A DNA stretch of 64,000 bases from Anaerococcus pacaensis 9403502 (GTDB lineage: Bacteria > Bacillota > Clostridia > Tissierellales > Peptoniphilaceae), in the NCBI GenBank assembly GCA_000308255.3, contig HG326666.1, positions 85,265 through 149,264 of the forward strand, read 5' to 3'. Below, piece after piece: positions 7,645 to 14,648 of this stretch. Under the pieces are notes generated by a model. The model was given only the letters and a program-made list of their open reading frames with translations. It was not told the origin of the DNA and did not search any database. The first letter of the stretch is position 1. Each line of letters begins with the position of its first letter. A program made the translations under genes and the position numbers.

Positions 7645-9379
7645 AGGCTCCTTTTATATGCCTATCTTCTAGAAGGCTCATTTTATAAAATTCTTGGTAT
7701 GTTGGGCTAAAAGATAGTAAATCCTGGTGCCTACCTATGGCCTCTATCTGACCCTTAGAATTAAGTACGATAATTTTATCTGAGTTGATTACAGTTTTAA
7801 GCTTATGTGCTACTACAACTATTGTCATTTCCCTACTAGCTTCTTTCAAAAGATCGTTGATTGTAGACTCGCTTATGGCATCAAGGCTTGAACTAGGTTC
7901 GTCTAGAAGTAATATTTTCGGTCTAGATAAGAGGTTTCTAGCAATATTTATCTTCTGTCTTTGACCTTCTGATAGTTGGATTCCATCTTCACCGACTACT
8001 GTATCTAGGCCATCATACTTATTAATAAAATCATCTATACTAGTTAATTTTGTATAAGCCTTAACTTCATTATCATCAAGGTCCCTGTTTTTTCCATAAA
8101 TAAGGTTGTTTCTTATAGTATCTGATATGAGGAGATTGTCTTGGAGAATAAATCCGACATTTGACCTAAGGGTTTCTGCCCTTAGCTTATCTAAATCATG
8201 GCCGCCTACTCTAATCTCTCCCTCATAACCCGTATAAAACTTATAGATAAGTGATAGGATAGTCGATTTTCCGGCTCCACTAGGGCCTACTATAGATACA
8301 AATTCCTTGTCATCAATTTTGAAGTTTAGATTGTTTAAAATATTCTCTTGCCCGTAGGAAAAACTTACGTCTTTAAATTCTATTGACGAATCAAAGTTAT
8401 CAACCCCTTCCGCCGTTAAACTTTCTTCGCCTTCTATCAGAAGTATCTCACTTAACCTCGAGATGGCTCCATTGGCTTCAAACAATTCCGTAACATCGCT
8501 CAAAAGCTGGAGGATGGGAGGGATAACTTGGACTACATACATAAAAAACACTACTAGATCTGACACATCTAGGCCACCCATATAATATTTATAGGATAGG
8601 TAAATAACTAAGAATGTCAGGTGAAAAACTATGAGGGCTTCTGAAACAGAGCTTAGGCCTGCACCAACAAGGACCATTCTCTTCATATTCCTAGATAAAC
8701 TTTCGAAAAAGCTAAAATGCTTAGTTTTTTCATCTTCTTCAGCATTGAAGGACTTGATAAGTTTGATATTTGTCAGAGACTGGGTGAAATTACCGCTGAT
8801 TTTTCCTAGCAGGGTCTGTTGTTTTTTAAATAGGGCCTCAAGTTTTTTATTTATGGGCATATTTACCAACAAAAATATCGGTACTATCATAAGTACAAAG
8901 AGGGTTAACCTTAGATCTATACTAAATAAAAATATAAATCCACCTATAACTATGACAGAATTAATGATCATATCAGGAATGGTAACCGCCGATATTTTAG
9001 AAATTACTACTATGTCATTGGTCAATCTACTGGATATGTCTGCAGCCTGGTACTTCTCTAGTTTTGATAGGGGCAAGGATAGAACATGTGAAGAGAATTT
9101 TTTCTGTACATTCTCTATACTTTGGGCCCCAACTGCTCCCAAAAAATAACTTGCCACAGTTTTTATTCCATATAGAAAAATTATAAAAAGTATTACAAAA
9201 ACTATTATATATGGCTGATTTATTATATATTCTATAGCTTTTGTATCGGTAAGTTTACCTATGACCTGGGGGATCATAAGGGTTAGGATAGAACCTATTA
9301 CGCTAAAGAATATTCCTAGTATGAGCTGGCCAATTGGCACGCTTTCTTTAAGGGCCTTGTATACAATATTTTCTTTCAT
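7643..9379 (-). CDS. ABC exporter, fused permease-ATPase half-transporter
   Basis: Type IV ABC exporter of the MsbA/LmrA/bacteriocin-exporter class that pumps lipids, drugs or peptides out using ATP, probably as a homodimer. Six membrane helices occupy residues 1-310. The ATPase follows with Walker A GPSGAGKST, Q-loop FILQDN, signature LSEGQRQK and Walker B ILLLDEPSSSLD. There is no N-terminal C39 peptidase domain, so it cannot trim double-glycine leaders; this fits export of leaderless peptides. It starts 4 bases after the upstream permease and is the last gene of the operon beginning with three micropeptides at 12595. The substrate is inferred from context. Confidence 0.85.
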   Translation of the reverse strand: MKENIVYKALKESVPIGQLILGIFFSVIGSILTLMIPQVIGKLTDTKAIEYIINQPYIIVFVILFIIFLYGIKTVASYFLGAVGAQSIENVQKKFSSHVLSLPLSKLEKYQAADISSRLTNDIVVISKISAVTIPDMIINSVIVIGGFIFLFSIDLRLTLFVLMIVPIFLLVNMPINKKLEALFKKQQTLLGKISGNFTQSLTNIKLIKSFNAEEDEKTKHFSFFESLSRNMKRMVLVGAGLSSVSEALIVFHLTFLVIYLSYKYYMGGLDVSDLVVFFMYVVQVIPPILQLLSDVTELFEANGAISRLSEILLIEGEESLTAEGVDNFDSSIEFKDVSFSYGQENILNNLNFKIDDKEFVSIVGPSGAGKSTILSLIYKFYTGYEGEIRVGGHDLDKLRAETLRSNVGFILQDNLLISDTIRNNLIYGKNRDLDDNEVKAYTKLTSIDDFINKYDGLDTVVGEDGIQLSEGQRQKINIARNLLSRPKILLLDEPSSSLDAISESTINDLLKEASREMTIVVVAHKLKTVINSDKIIVLNSKGQIEAIGRHQDLLSFSPTYQEFYKMSLLEDRHIKGA

Positions 9380-9383
9380 AAGA

Positions 9384-10142
9384 TTAAAACTCTAACTTTT
9401 TGAAATATTTTCTACTAAGAGTCCAAAATATCCCCAAGTATATGGCAAGTAATGCTGTCATTATAAGTATGGATTGAGCAAATCCAAACTGCTGGTATAT
9501 AGAGTGATAGGAGTTTGGGAATAAGTATTTTGACCCGCCTAGCTTTTCTGAAACGCTGCTAAATAGGGCAAATAAAAGGGTAACTACCAAGGTCAAGCTA
9601 TTGTTAAATCTTATAGATAATAAAACCGCAAGACTTATAGTGATAATGTATATATATAATTTACCTAAAAGCGAGATCCACATTGTTTTCCTATCAGAAG
9701 CCAGTGATGAGATAAATTCACCAGATCCAAAGGACATATTTTGAAAATGCAGGTAATAAGCTATTAGGGCTGCTACAAATGTTACTAAGGAAAATACTAT
9801 GTAAACTAAGATAATTGACTTAATTTTTGCATCTATTATCCTTCCCCTATCCAAATCCTTAAACAAATATAGGGTTCCCTTTTCTATATCCTGATTTACC
9901 GAATAAATAACTAGGTAAATCAGAGCCACTAAAGGCAAGACTGTATCAAATACTACACTTTGGCATAGGTCAAAAAAGTCCATAAAACTTAGGGAATTAT
10001 CCATCCCTCCAATTTGCATAAAGTTTGTAGGTAGCATTGAGATTATCATAATTAGTAAGGGCATTAGACCAAAGGATATGAAAATCTTTGCAGGTTTTCT
10101 CTTGCAGGTAGTTTTAAAAACCGGAATTGTTAAATCTCTCAT
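9384..10142 (-). CDS. ABC-2 type permease
   Basis: Membrane subunit of an ABC-2 transporter: 252 aa with six predicted helices (clusters near residues 20-40, 55-75, 100-125, 150-170, 175-195 and 225-245) and a cytosolic N terminus. It overlaps the end of the ATPase gene (starting at 11020) by 4 bases, so the pair forms one transporter. Such pairs near bacteriocin genes often give producer self-protection (LanFE/BcrAB-like) or expel amphipathic peptides (Pmt-like). That role here is inferred from the micropeptide genes at the head of the operon. Confidence 0.75.
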   Translation of the reverse strand: MRDLTIPVFKTTCKRKPAKIFISFGLMPLLIMIISMLPTNFMQIGGMDNSLSFMDFFDLCQSVVFDTVLPLVALIYLVIYSVNQDIEKGTLYLFKDLDRGRIIDAKIKSIILVYIVFSLVTFVAALIAYYLHFQNMSFGSGEFISSLASDRKTMWISLLGKLYIYIITISLAVLLSIRFNNSLTLVVTLLFALFSSVSEKLGGSKYLFPNSYHSIYQQFGFAQSILIMTALLAIYLGIFWTLSRKYFKKLEF

Positions 10143-11020
10143 AAATCTAATCCACCTCCAAAGTACTTGCTAATCTCATCTTTTTTATCTGTAATATCTA
10201 CTATCAAATTCCTAGAAGCTAGATTTGATAAAAGATCATTAAAGGCCTTAGCATCCATAGCCTTATCCACCACTATCTGCTGCCTATCATCTAATTTTCT
10301 AACAAAACTACCATCTACCATAGAATCTTCAATAGGGCTTTTTAAGCTAATAACTAGCTTTCTACTATTTTGATTGTCAAAGGCCTCTGTTAGTTTACCC
10401 TGATCTATGTATATGAACCTATTACATAGAGATTCCAGTTCTCCCAGCTGGTGGCTTGATATAATCATGGTTACTTTTCTAGTCTCTGCCCACTGCTTTA
10501 AAACATTTATCAGTTTGCTTATCCCAGTTGGGTCAAGTCCTACAAAGGGCTCATCAAGTAGGAGTATCTCAGGCTCTGCAACTAGGGCTAGTGAGAGAGC
10601 AAGTCTTTGCTTCATACCATAGGAAAATCTGGATGGATAATCATCTTTTCTCTTCCAAAGGTCAAGTAATTCGAGCGTTGGCTCTATATTATCCTTATAA
10701 GACTCTTTATTATGTATATCAAGATAAAATTCAAGGTTTTCTACTACAGTTAATTCCGAATAAAACACTGTTTCGATTAAGATCCCAAAATTATCGAGAC
10801 TATTAGGATGGTCATAGATACTTGACCCATTATAAAGGACATCACCTTGGCTTGGCTTTATAGACTTTGCTATAAGCTTTAAAAGTGTAGATTTACCAGC
10901 CCCATTTTTTCCGATGAGACCCACGATCTCACCTTTTTCTAGGCCAAAACTTACATCATCTAAAGAATAAAAGTCATTATTCTTATATTTTTTACTCAAA
11001 TGACTTACTTCTAGTAACAT
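10139..11020 (-). CDS. ABC transporter ATP-binding protein, ABC-2 partner
   Basis: Cytosolic ATPase with Walker A GKNGAGKST (near residue 36), signature FSYGMKQRLALS, Walker B EILLLDEPFVGLDP and switch His in IISSHQLGELESL. The C-terminal 80 residues form the small accessory domain typical of BcrA/CcmA-like drug and peptide immunity ATPases. I prefer the ATG at 11020 over 11026 because AAAGGA lies 6 bases upstream of it. It overlaps the preceding 4-TM protein by 29 bases and the following permease by 4 bases, so the three are tightly coupled. Confidence 0.85.
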   Translation of the reverse strand: MLLEVSHLSKKYKNNDFYSLDDVSFGLEKGEIVGLIGKNGAGKSTLLKLIAKSIKPSQGDVLYNGSSIYDHPNSLDNFGILIETVFYSELTVVENLEFYLDIHNKESYKDNIEPTLELLDLWKRKDDYPSRFSYGMKQRLALSLALVAEPEILLLDEPFVGLDPTGISKLINVLKQWAETRKVTMIISSHQLGELESLCNRFIYIDQGKLTEAFDNQNSRKLVISLKSPIEDSMVDGSFVRKLDDRQQIVVDKAMDAKAFNDLLSNLASRNLIVDITDKKDEISKYFGGGLDL

Positions 11021-11465
11021 TATCATTCCTTTTATTATTTTTCTTCTGAGATCTTGATTCGATTAATTTTGTGATAAGATATCCGATTGCTATATACATG
11101 ATTGCTGTAAATATTAGCTGGGAAGGACTTATAGGGCTATTTGCTATCTCAACTGATGTATCACCAAAGTTTCTAGCATAAGACTGTCTAAATAGTTCCC
11201 ACTTGCCATTATTTAATGAAACCATGCCAAATATTAGGTAAATAAGCAGGGTCGATATAGGTAGGTAATAATGATACTTATTTATCAGTCCAGTTTTCTT
11301 ATACTCATTTAGGATACTTATAGCATTTATTGTAAGTGGTATAATCGATAGGCAAAGTAAAACCAATCCTAGACTCATCTTATCTAGAAACAAAGCCACC
11401 ATTAAAAATAAAATTGCATTTAATCCTATGGACATCATGTATGTTTTTTTTGTATCTTCTTTCAT
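10992..11465 (-). CDS. Hypothetical 4-TM membrane protein of the peptide operon
   Basis: I do not recognise a family. It is 157 aa with about four hydrophobic segments (residues 10-27, 30-48, 67-85 and 118-137), an outside loop containing NGKWELFRQSYARNFG, and a very basic C-terminal tail (RSQKKNNKRNDN) that should lie in the cytosol. It lies 13 bases after the CPBP gene and overlaps the ABC ATPase gene. Small basic-tailed membrane proteins in this position are often immunity proteins or accessory transporter subunits, but nothing in the sequence proves it. Confidence 0.65.
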   Translation of the reverse strand: MKEDTKKTYMMSIGLNAILFLMVALFLDKMSLGLVLLCLSIIPLTINAISILNEYKKTGLINKYHYYLPISTLLIYLIFGMVSLNNGKWELFRQSYARNFGDTSVEIANSPISPSQLIFTAIMYIAIGYLITKLIESRSQKKNNKRNDNVTRSKSFE

Positions 11466-11478
11466 CTTAACTCCTCCT

Positions 11479-12081
11479 TTATAAATAGAAATAATCTACC
11501 AAGCTATTATTTAACCAGTGTAGGGCAAATGCGTGCTCAAATCCGAGCTTATCATATAGGATATACAAAACTATGGCCATGGGGAACTTTGATATTAGAT
11601 TAACCAAAATCCCCACATTTAGGTGTAGGATTAGAGCAAAAAGCAGGGATCCTATGACTATAGACTCTTTCTTTGAAAAGCTTCTTTTAAGTATTTCAAA
11701 AATTAAAAACCTAAACATAAACTCTTCACTATTGGCCACCACCATATTCCTAACAATATTTACCCTATCAATCTTAAGAGCAAATCTTAAAAATATGTAA
11801 CCTGCGATAAGATAGATTAAAAACATCTTATGATTTATCCTCAGATCCTTTAGGCTTATACCATAAAATCTTCCGGCTAGGAATAAGGGCAGAATAATAA
11901 AGAAAATAATCATAAATAAACTTAGCCAGATAGTATTTATCAATTGGTAATTATCATCGCTTGTAGTTAGAATAGTCATAAGTCCCGCCAGTCCAAAGCT
12001 AATACCAGCTATGGCTATGAGGGCAAATGAGATGATCAGTGATTCGATTTTTGAGTATTTTGGGCTATTTATAGTATCCAT
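11479..12081 (-). CDS. CPBP family intramembrane metalloprotease
   Basis: Multi-pass membrane protein (about six helices) of the CPBP/Abi family. The conserved glutamate-arginine motif is present as SEEFMFRFL near residue 120, and a histidine motif appears as LHLNVG near residue 152 with a further HWLNN near residue 190. Family members process prenylated proteins in eukaryotes; in Gram-positive bacteria they are frequently bacteriocin immunity proteins (PlnI-like). I chose the ATG at 12081; the GTG at 12090 has no better ribosome-binding site. Its weak initiation contrasts with the strong sites of the micropeptides upstream, suggesting much lower expression. Confidence 0.8.
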   Translation of the reverse strand: MDTINSPKYSKIESLIISFALIAIAGISFGLAGLMTILTTSDDNYQLINTIWLSLFMIIFFIILPLFLAGRFYGISLKDLRINHKMFLIYLIAGYIFLRFALKIDRVNIVRNMVVANSEEFMFRFLIFEILKRSFSKKESIVIGSLLFALILHLNVGILVNLISKFPMAIVLYILYDKLGFEHAFALHWLNNSLVDYFYL

Positions 12082-12145
12082 AAGTCTCACAATTTTCTAG
12101 TTCGATTTGAGTTTAGCTCAATAAATAGTAACATTAATATAGATA

Positions 12146-12173
12146 AGCAGAAAAGAATTTCTTCTTTTCTGCT
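12146..12173 (-). terminator. Perfect hairpin between the micropeptide genes and the CPBP/ABC genes
   Basis: AGCAGAAAAGAA and its exact complement form a 12-bp stem with a 4-base loop, 12 bases after the third micropeptide stop. There is no strong T-run after it on the minus strand, so it may be a weak terminator or an RNA-stabilising or processing stem. Either would let the peptide part of the transcript outnumber the transporter part. Confidence 0.55.
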
Positions 12174-12184
12174 ATCAACTCTTT

Positions 12185-12265
12185 TTATAAGCCTATCCAT
12201 TTTAATGGATCGTATGTTTTTCCTGGTCTGAATGGATATGGTAACCAACGTCTTAAAAAATTCAT
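12185..12265 (-). CDS. Micropeptide 3 (26 aa), cationic, Pro/Trp-rich
   Basis: Starts MNFLRRWLPYPF, continues RPGKTYDPLKWIGL and stops. It shares only the MNFL(R/K) start with micropeptides 1 and 2, being proline-rich afterwards. Net charge is about +4, with two Trp and no Cys; there is no double-Gly leader and no cleavable signal peptide. AAGGTGAT provides a ribosome-binding site 4 bases before the ATG. It is the last of three small genes on one transcript, 32 bases after micropeptide 2. A role as a secreted leaderless peptide (bacteriocin component or signal) is inferred from size, composition and transporter context. Confidence 0.7.
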   Translation of the reverse strand: MNFLRRWLPYPFRPGKTYDPLKWIGL

Positions 12266-12280
12266 TGTATCACCTTAGGT

Positions 12281-12300
12281 CTAATCTATGGCTAGATTAG
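12281..12300 (-). promoter_or_regulatory. Stem-loop over the stop codon of micropeptide 2
   Basis: CTAATCTA and TAGATTAG form an 8-bp perfect stem around a 4-base loop. It contains the micropeptide 2 stop codon (12297-12299) and ends just before the ribosome-binding region of micropeptide 3. It could stabilise the upstream message or modulate translation of peptide 3. Confidence 0.45.
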
Positions 12301-12386
12301 AAGTACCATCTTTCGCCTTTTCTACCGATTTTGAAAATCCAAACGTTAACTTCATTTTTTCTTAAAAGATTTCTTAAAAAGTTCAT
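12297..12386 (-). CDS. Micropeptide 2 (29 aa), cationic, paralogue of micropeptide 1
   Basis: Begins MNFLRNLLRKNEVNVWIFK and ends IGRKGERWYF. It aligns with micropeptide 1 over all 29 residues without gaps, sharing MNFL, the KNE(I/V)NVWI core, Gly21, Gly24 and Trp27. Net charge is about +5; the N-terminal half can form an amphipathic helix with Leu/Phe on one face and Arg/Lys/Asn on the other. A GGGAG ribosome-binding site lies 5 bases upstream. No leader, no Cys and no modification enzyme nearby, so it is predicted to act unmodified. The conservation pattern between the two copies argues that it is a real, selected gene. Confidence 0.78.
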   Translation of the reverse strand: MNFLRNLLRKNEVNVWIFKIGRKGERWYF

Positions 12387-12505
12387 TATAATCTCCCTTA
12401 ATTATTTTTTATTTCTAATTTCTTCGTGTTTGGAGATATGTAAAACATATTCCCCGTGATTATGTATTGGCTAAAGGTATTTTATAACCCTAACAAAAGC
12501 CAATC

Positions 12506-12595
12506 TTACCAGTGCCATTTGTCGCCTTGGTAACCAAATTTAACAATCCAAACGTTGATTTCATTTTTGTTAAAAAATTGTTTTAAAAAGTTCAT
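12506..12595 (-). CDS. Micropeptide 1 (29 aa), first gene of the peptide operon
   Basis: Begins MNFLKQFFNKNEINVWIVK and ends FGYQGDKWHW. A strong AAAGGAGG ribosome-binding site lies 5 bases before the ATG, and a near-consensus promoter 50 bases upstream. It is rich in Phe, Trp and Lys with net charge about +2, no Cys and no secretion leader. The ungapped match to micropeptide 2, each with its own ribosome-binding site, supports duplication and selection of short genes. Tandem leaderless bacteriocins such as aureocin A70 have the same plan: several roughly 30-residue peptides, then an ABC exporter. Pore-forming, antibacterial or signalling activity is inference. Confidence 0.8.
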   Translation of the reverse strand: MNFLKQFFNKNEINVWIVKFGYQGDKWHW

Positions 12596-12644
12596 CGTAT
12601 GCCTCCTTTTTTAGTATTTAATAAGTCAAGCTTATTATGATTTA

Positions 12645-12672
12645 ATTATAATAAATATAAAATTATAGTCAA
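12645..12672 (-). promoter_or_regulatory. Strong sigma-A promoter of the micropeptide operon
   Basis: On the minus strand TTGACT (12672-12667) is separated by 16 bases from a perfect TATAAT (12650-12645). Transcription should start near 12638, giving a 5' leader of about 43 bases before micropeptide 1. Confidence 0.8.
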
Positions 12673-13016
12673 TGAGCTTACAAAATCTTTACTTGCAGGC
12701 TATTTTATTATAAAATCGTTAACTATATATAAAAATATTGTTAATAAATATCGTACTGACTATCGTTTTTTTATATTTATTGATACACTTAAAAATACAA
12801 TGGAAAATCAAAATATCAATAATATTAAGAAATGTTTAATAATATTATAATTACAAATATATTTAATTAATAAGCTGCAAGAGTCTTTTCTCAAAAATTT
12901 ATTATGTAATTATTTAAACTGAGAAAACGATTGTTAAATTTACGTAAAATAAAATTCTTAAAATTTGAATAATTCTGATCAAATTTTTATAGGAATTTAA
13001 AAAACAAGCCCAAAAA
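12673..13016. other. AT-rich gap between the micropeptide promoter and the IS3 element
   Basis: Very AT-rich with short A/T palindromes. No open frame with coding character, no ribosome-binding site with a credible gene, and no repeat of the micropeptide genes. It probably holds only upstream promoter DNA and the target of the IS insertion. Confidence 0.5.
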
Positions 13017-13062
13017 TGAGGTGAACTCCAAAATCCGGAATACGGATTGAGGGGTTTTTTCT

Positions 13063-13602
13063 ATGCCAAAATATACAAAAGAATTTAAAATTAAAGTAGT
13101 TATGGAATACTTGTCAGGTCAATCGGGCGGGATGGATTTAATTAGTAAAAAATATAATATACCTAAAAGTACTTTTAAAAATTGGATATATAAATATAAC
13201 TCTGGTGGATTTGATAACTTATCGAAAAAGCAAAAGCAAGATAAATTCACTAGTGAATTTAAGCTATCTGTAATACAATATAGGCAAATCAATAATATCT
13301 CATACAGAGAAACCGCAAATCACTTTGATATCACTAATGGATCAATAATATGTAATTGGGAAAAAGCACATAGAGAACGTGGTTTATCTGGCTTAGAAGA
13401 TAACAGAGGAAGGCCTAAGAAAGATATGTCTAAAGCAGATAAGAAATCAAAGAATGATAAACCAATAGTAGAATCTGAAAGAGAAGAATTAATTAGACTT
13501 AGAGAAGAAAATAAGTATCTAAAAATGCAAATACTATTCGAAAAAAAGTTTCAAGCCTTGCTACTGGAAGAGGAAGCAGAAGCAAGGAAAAAACGAAGAT
13601 AA
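13063..13602 (+). CDS. IS3 family transposase OrfA
   Basis: DNA-binding half of the transposase: 179 aa with two helix-turn-helix units (about residues 5-45, YTKEFKIKVVMEYLSG, and 65-105, FTSEFKLSVIQYRQ), then a basic linker and a C-terminal leucine-zipper-like helix (REELIRLREENKYLKMQIL). This two-HTH layout is typical of the IS150 group. The A-rich codons just before the stop (AGG AAA AAA CGA) form the slippage site that moves ribosomes into orfB. Confidence 0.9.
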   Translation: MPKYTKEFKIKVVMEYLSGQSGGMDLISKKYNIPKSTFKNWIYKYNSGGFDNLSKKQKQDKFTSEFKLSVIQYRQINNISYRETANHFDITNGSIICNWEKAHRERGLSGLEDNRGRPKKDMSKADKKSKNDKPIVESEREELIRLREENKYLKMQILFEKKFQALLLEEEAEARKKRR

Positions 13603-14465
13603 TCCTTAAGCTTCTTAAACAACATCCTAAAACAAAGGCAAGTGAATGGTTAAAAGTAGCTAAACTTCCTAAATCCTCATACTATGAATGGAAGATTAAA
13701 TTAGAAAACCCAGTAGATAAAGACAAAGAAGTTAGAGAAGAAATAAAATCAATAGTTAAAGCAACGAAGGGTAGGTATGGTTACAGGAGAGTATACACAG
13801 TTTTAAGAAACAAGGGTTTTATGGTTAACCATAAAAGAGTACTAAGAATCATGAAAGAAGAAGGGCTACTCTGTACAAAATTTAAAACTAGATCTAGGAA
13901 GTATTCATCATACAAGGGACAGATAGGTAAAGTTGCTCCTAACGTATTTAATCGTGACTTTAAAGCTACTAAACCTAATCAGCTATGGATAACAGATGTA
14001 ACAGAATTTAGACTAAAAGGTCATGAAGATAGGCTCTACTTATCACCAATCCTAGACGTATACAACAGTGAGATAATCAGTTACACACTAAGTCATCACC
14101 CAACAATTAAACTAACCAACTCTATGCTAGAAAAGGCAATTAAAAGAATAGACACAAATGATAATCTAGTAATACACTCAGACCAGGGATTTCATTATCA
14201 GCATAATTCATGGTCTAACAAACTAAATGATATGAACATAACTCAAAGTATGTCAAGAAAAGGGAATTGTCTAGACAATTCACCAATGGAGAACTTCTTT
14301 GGAATACTTAAGCAAGAAATGTATTACGGGAATGATTTTAAGAACTATGATCAATTAAGAAATGAAATAGAGTCATACATCAAATGGTACAATGAAGACA
14401 GTATTAAGACAAAATTAAACGGAATGTCACCTGTAGAATACAGATTACATTCCGCGGGTCTGTAA
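13590..14465 (+). CDS. IS3 family transposase OrfB (via -1 frameshift)
   Basis: Catalytic DDE integrase half, entered by -1 slippage on the A6 run at 588-593 of orfA, reading KTKIILKLLKQHPKTKASEW and onward. The acidic triad is present: Asp in WITDVTEF, Asp in VIHSDQGFHYQ and Glu in NSPMENFFGILK. The independent ATG at 13821 would give an N-terminally truncated protein, so the fusion is the functional form. The C terminus ends EYRLHSAGL, where the last residues and stop may come from the abutting IS256-like end. Otherwise no disabling mutation is visible. Confidence 0.88.
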   Translation, partial: KTKIILKLLKQHPKTKASEWLKVAKLPKSSYYEWKIKLENPVDKDKEVREEIKSIVKATKGRYGYRRVYTVLRNKGFMVNHKRVLRIMKEEGLLCTKFKTRSRKYSSYKGQIGKVAPNVFNRDFKATKPNQLWITDVTEFRLKGHEDRLYLSPILDVYNSEIISYTLSHHPTIKLTNSMLEKAIKRIDTNDNLVIHSDQGFHYQHNSWSNKLNDMNITQSMSRKGNCLDNSPMENFFGILKQEMYYGNDFKNYDQLRNEIESYIKWYNEDSIKTKLNGMSPVEYRLHSAGL

Positions 14466-14474
14466 ATAATTTTG

Positions 14475-14522
14475 TGTATCAACCTAAATCCTGATAAAAG
14501 GGTAAGGGTTGATACATTTTTT
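14475..14522. terminator. Hairpin with T-run just inside the left IS256-like end
   Basis: TGTATCAACC (14475-14484) pairs perfectly with GGTTGATACA (14507-14516), followed by TTTTTT. It can terminate plus-strand transcription leaving the IS3 element. A second perfect palindrome, TCCATTCC-TATA-GGAATGGA, follows at 14539-14558. Confidence 0.6.
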
Positions 14523-14648
14523 ATGTATCAATGTTTGTCCATTCCTATAGGAATGGAGCTTTACTTAATTTTACACAACTTTAATAAACTGTCAATTTTT
14601 CATGAAAATTTACAGCAAATTTCACACTTGATTTTTTACTTATTTAAT

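Larger units (their letters stand above)
13017..14465 (+). mobile_element. IS3 family (IS150 group) insertion sequence, right end lost
   Basis: A probable left inverted repeat starts TGAGGTGAACTCCAAAATCC at 13017, followed by a small hairpin (AATCCG/CGGATT) of the kind that shields transposase from outside transcription. orfA and orfB follow in the classic -1 frameshift arrangement. A complement of the left repeat is not found after orfB; instead a sequence resembling the end of the adjacent IS256 element begins at the orfB stop. The element is therefore probably immobile. The boundaries are estimates. Confidence 0.75.

Noticed and set aside
12600..13016. Additional micropeptide genes upstream of the promoter
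   Set aside because: I looked for further MNFL-like short frames with a ribosome-binding site on both strands and found none.
13821..14465. OrfB as an independent gene starting at 13821
   Set aside because: The conserved N-terminal part of OrfB is encoded upstream in the -1 frame from about 13590, so the fusion by frameshift is the correct product.
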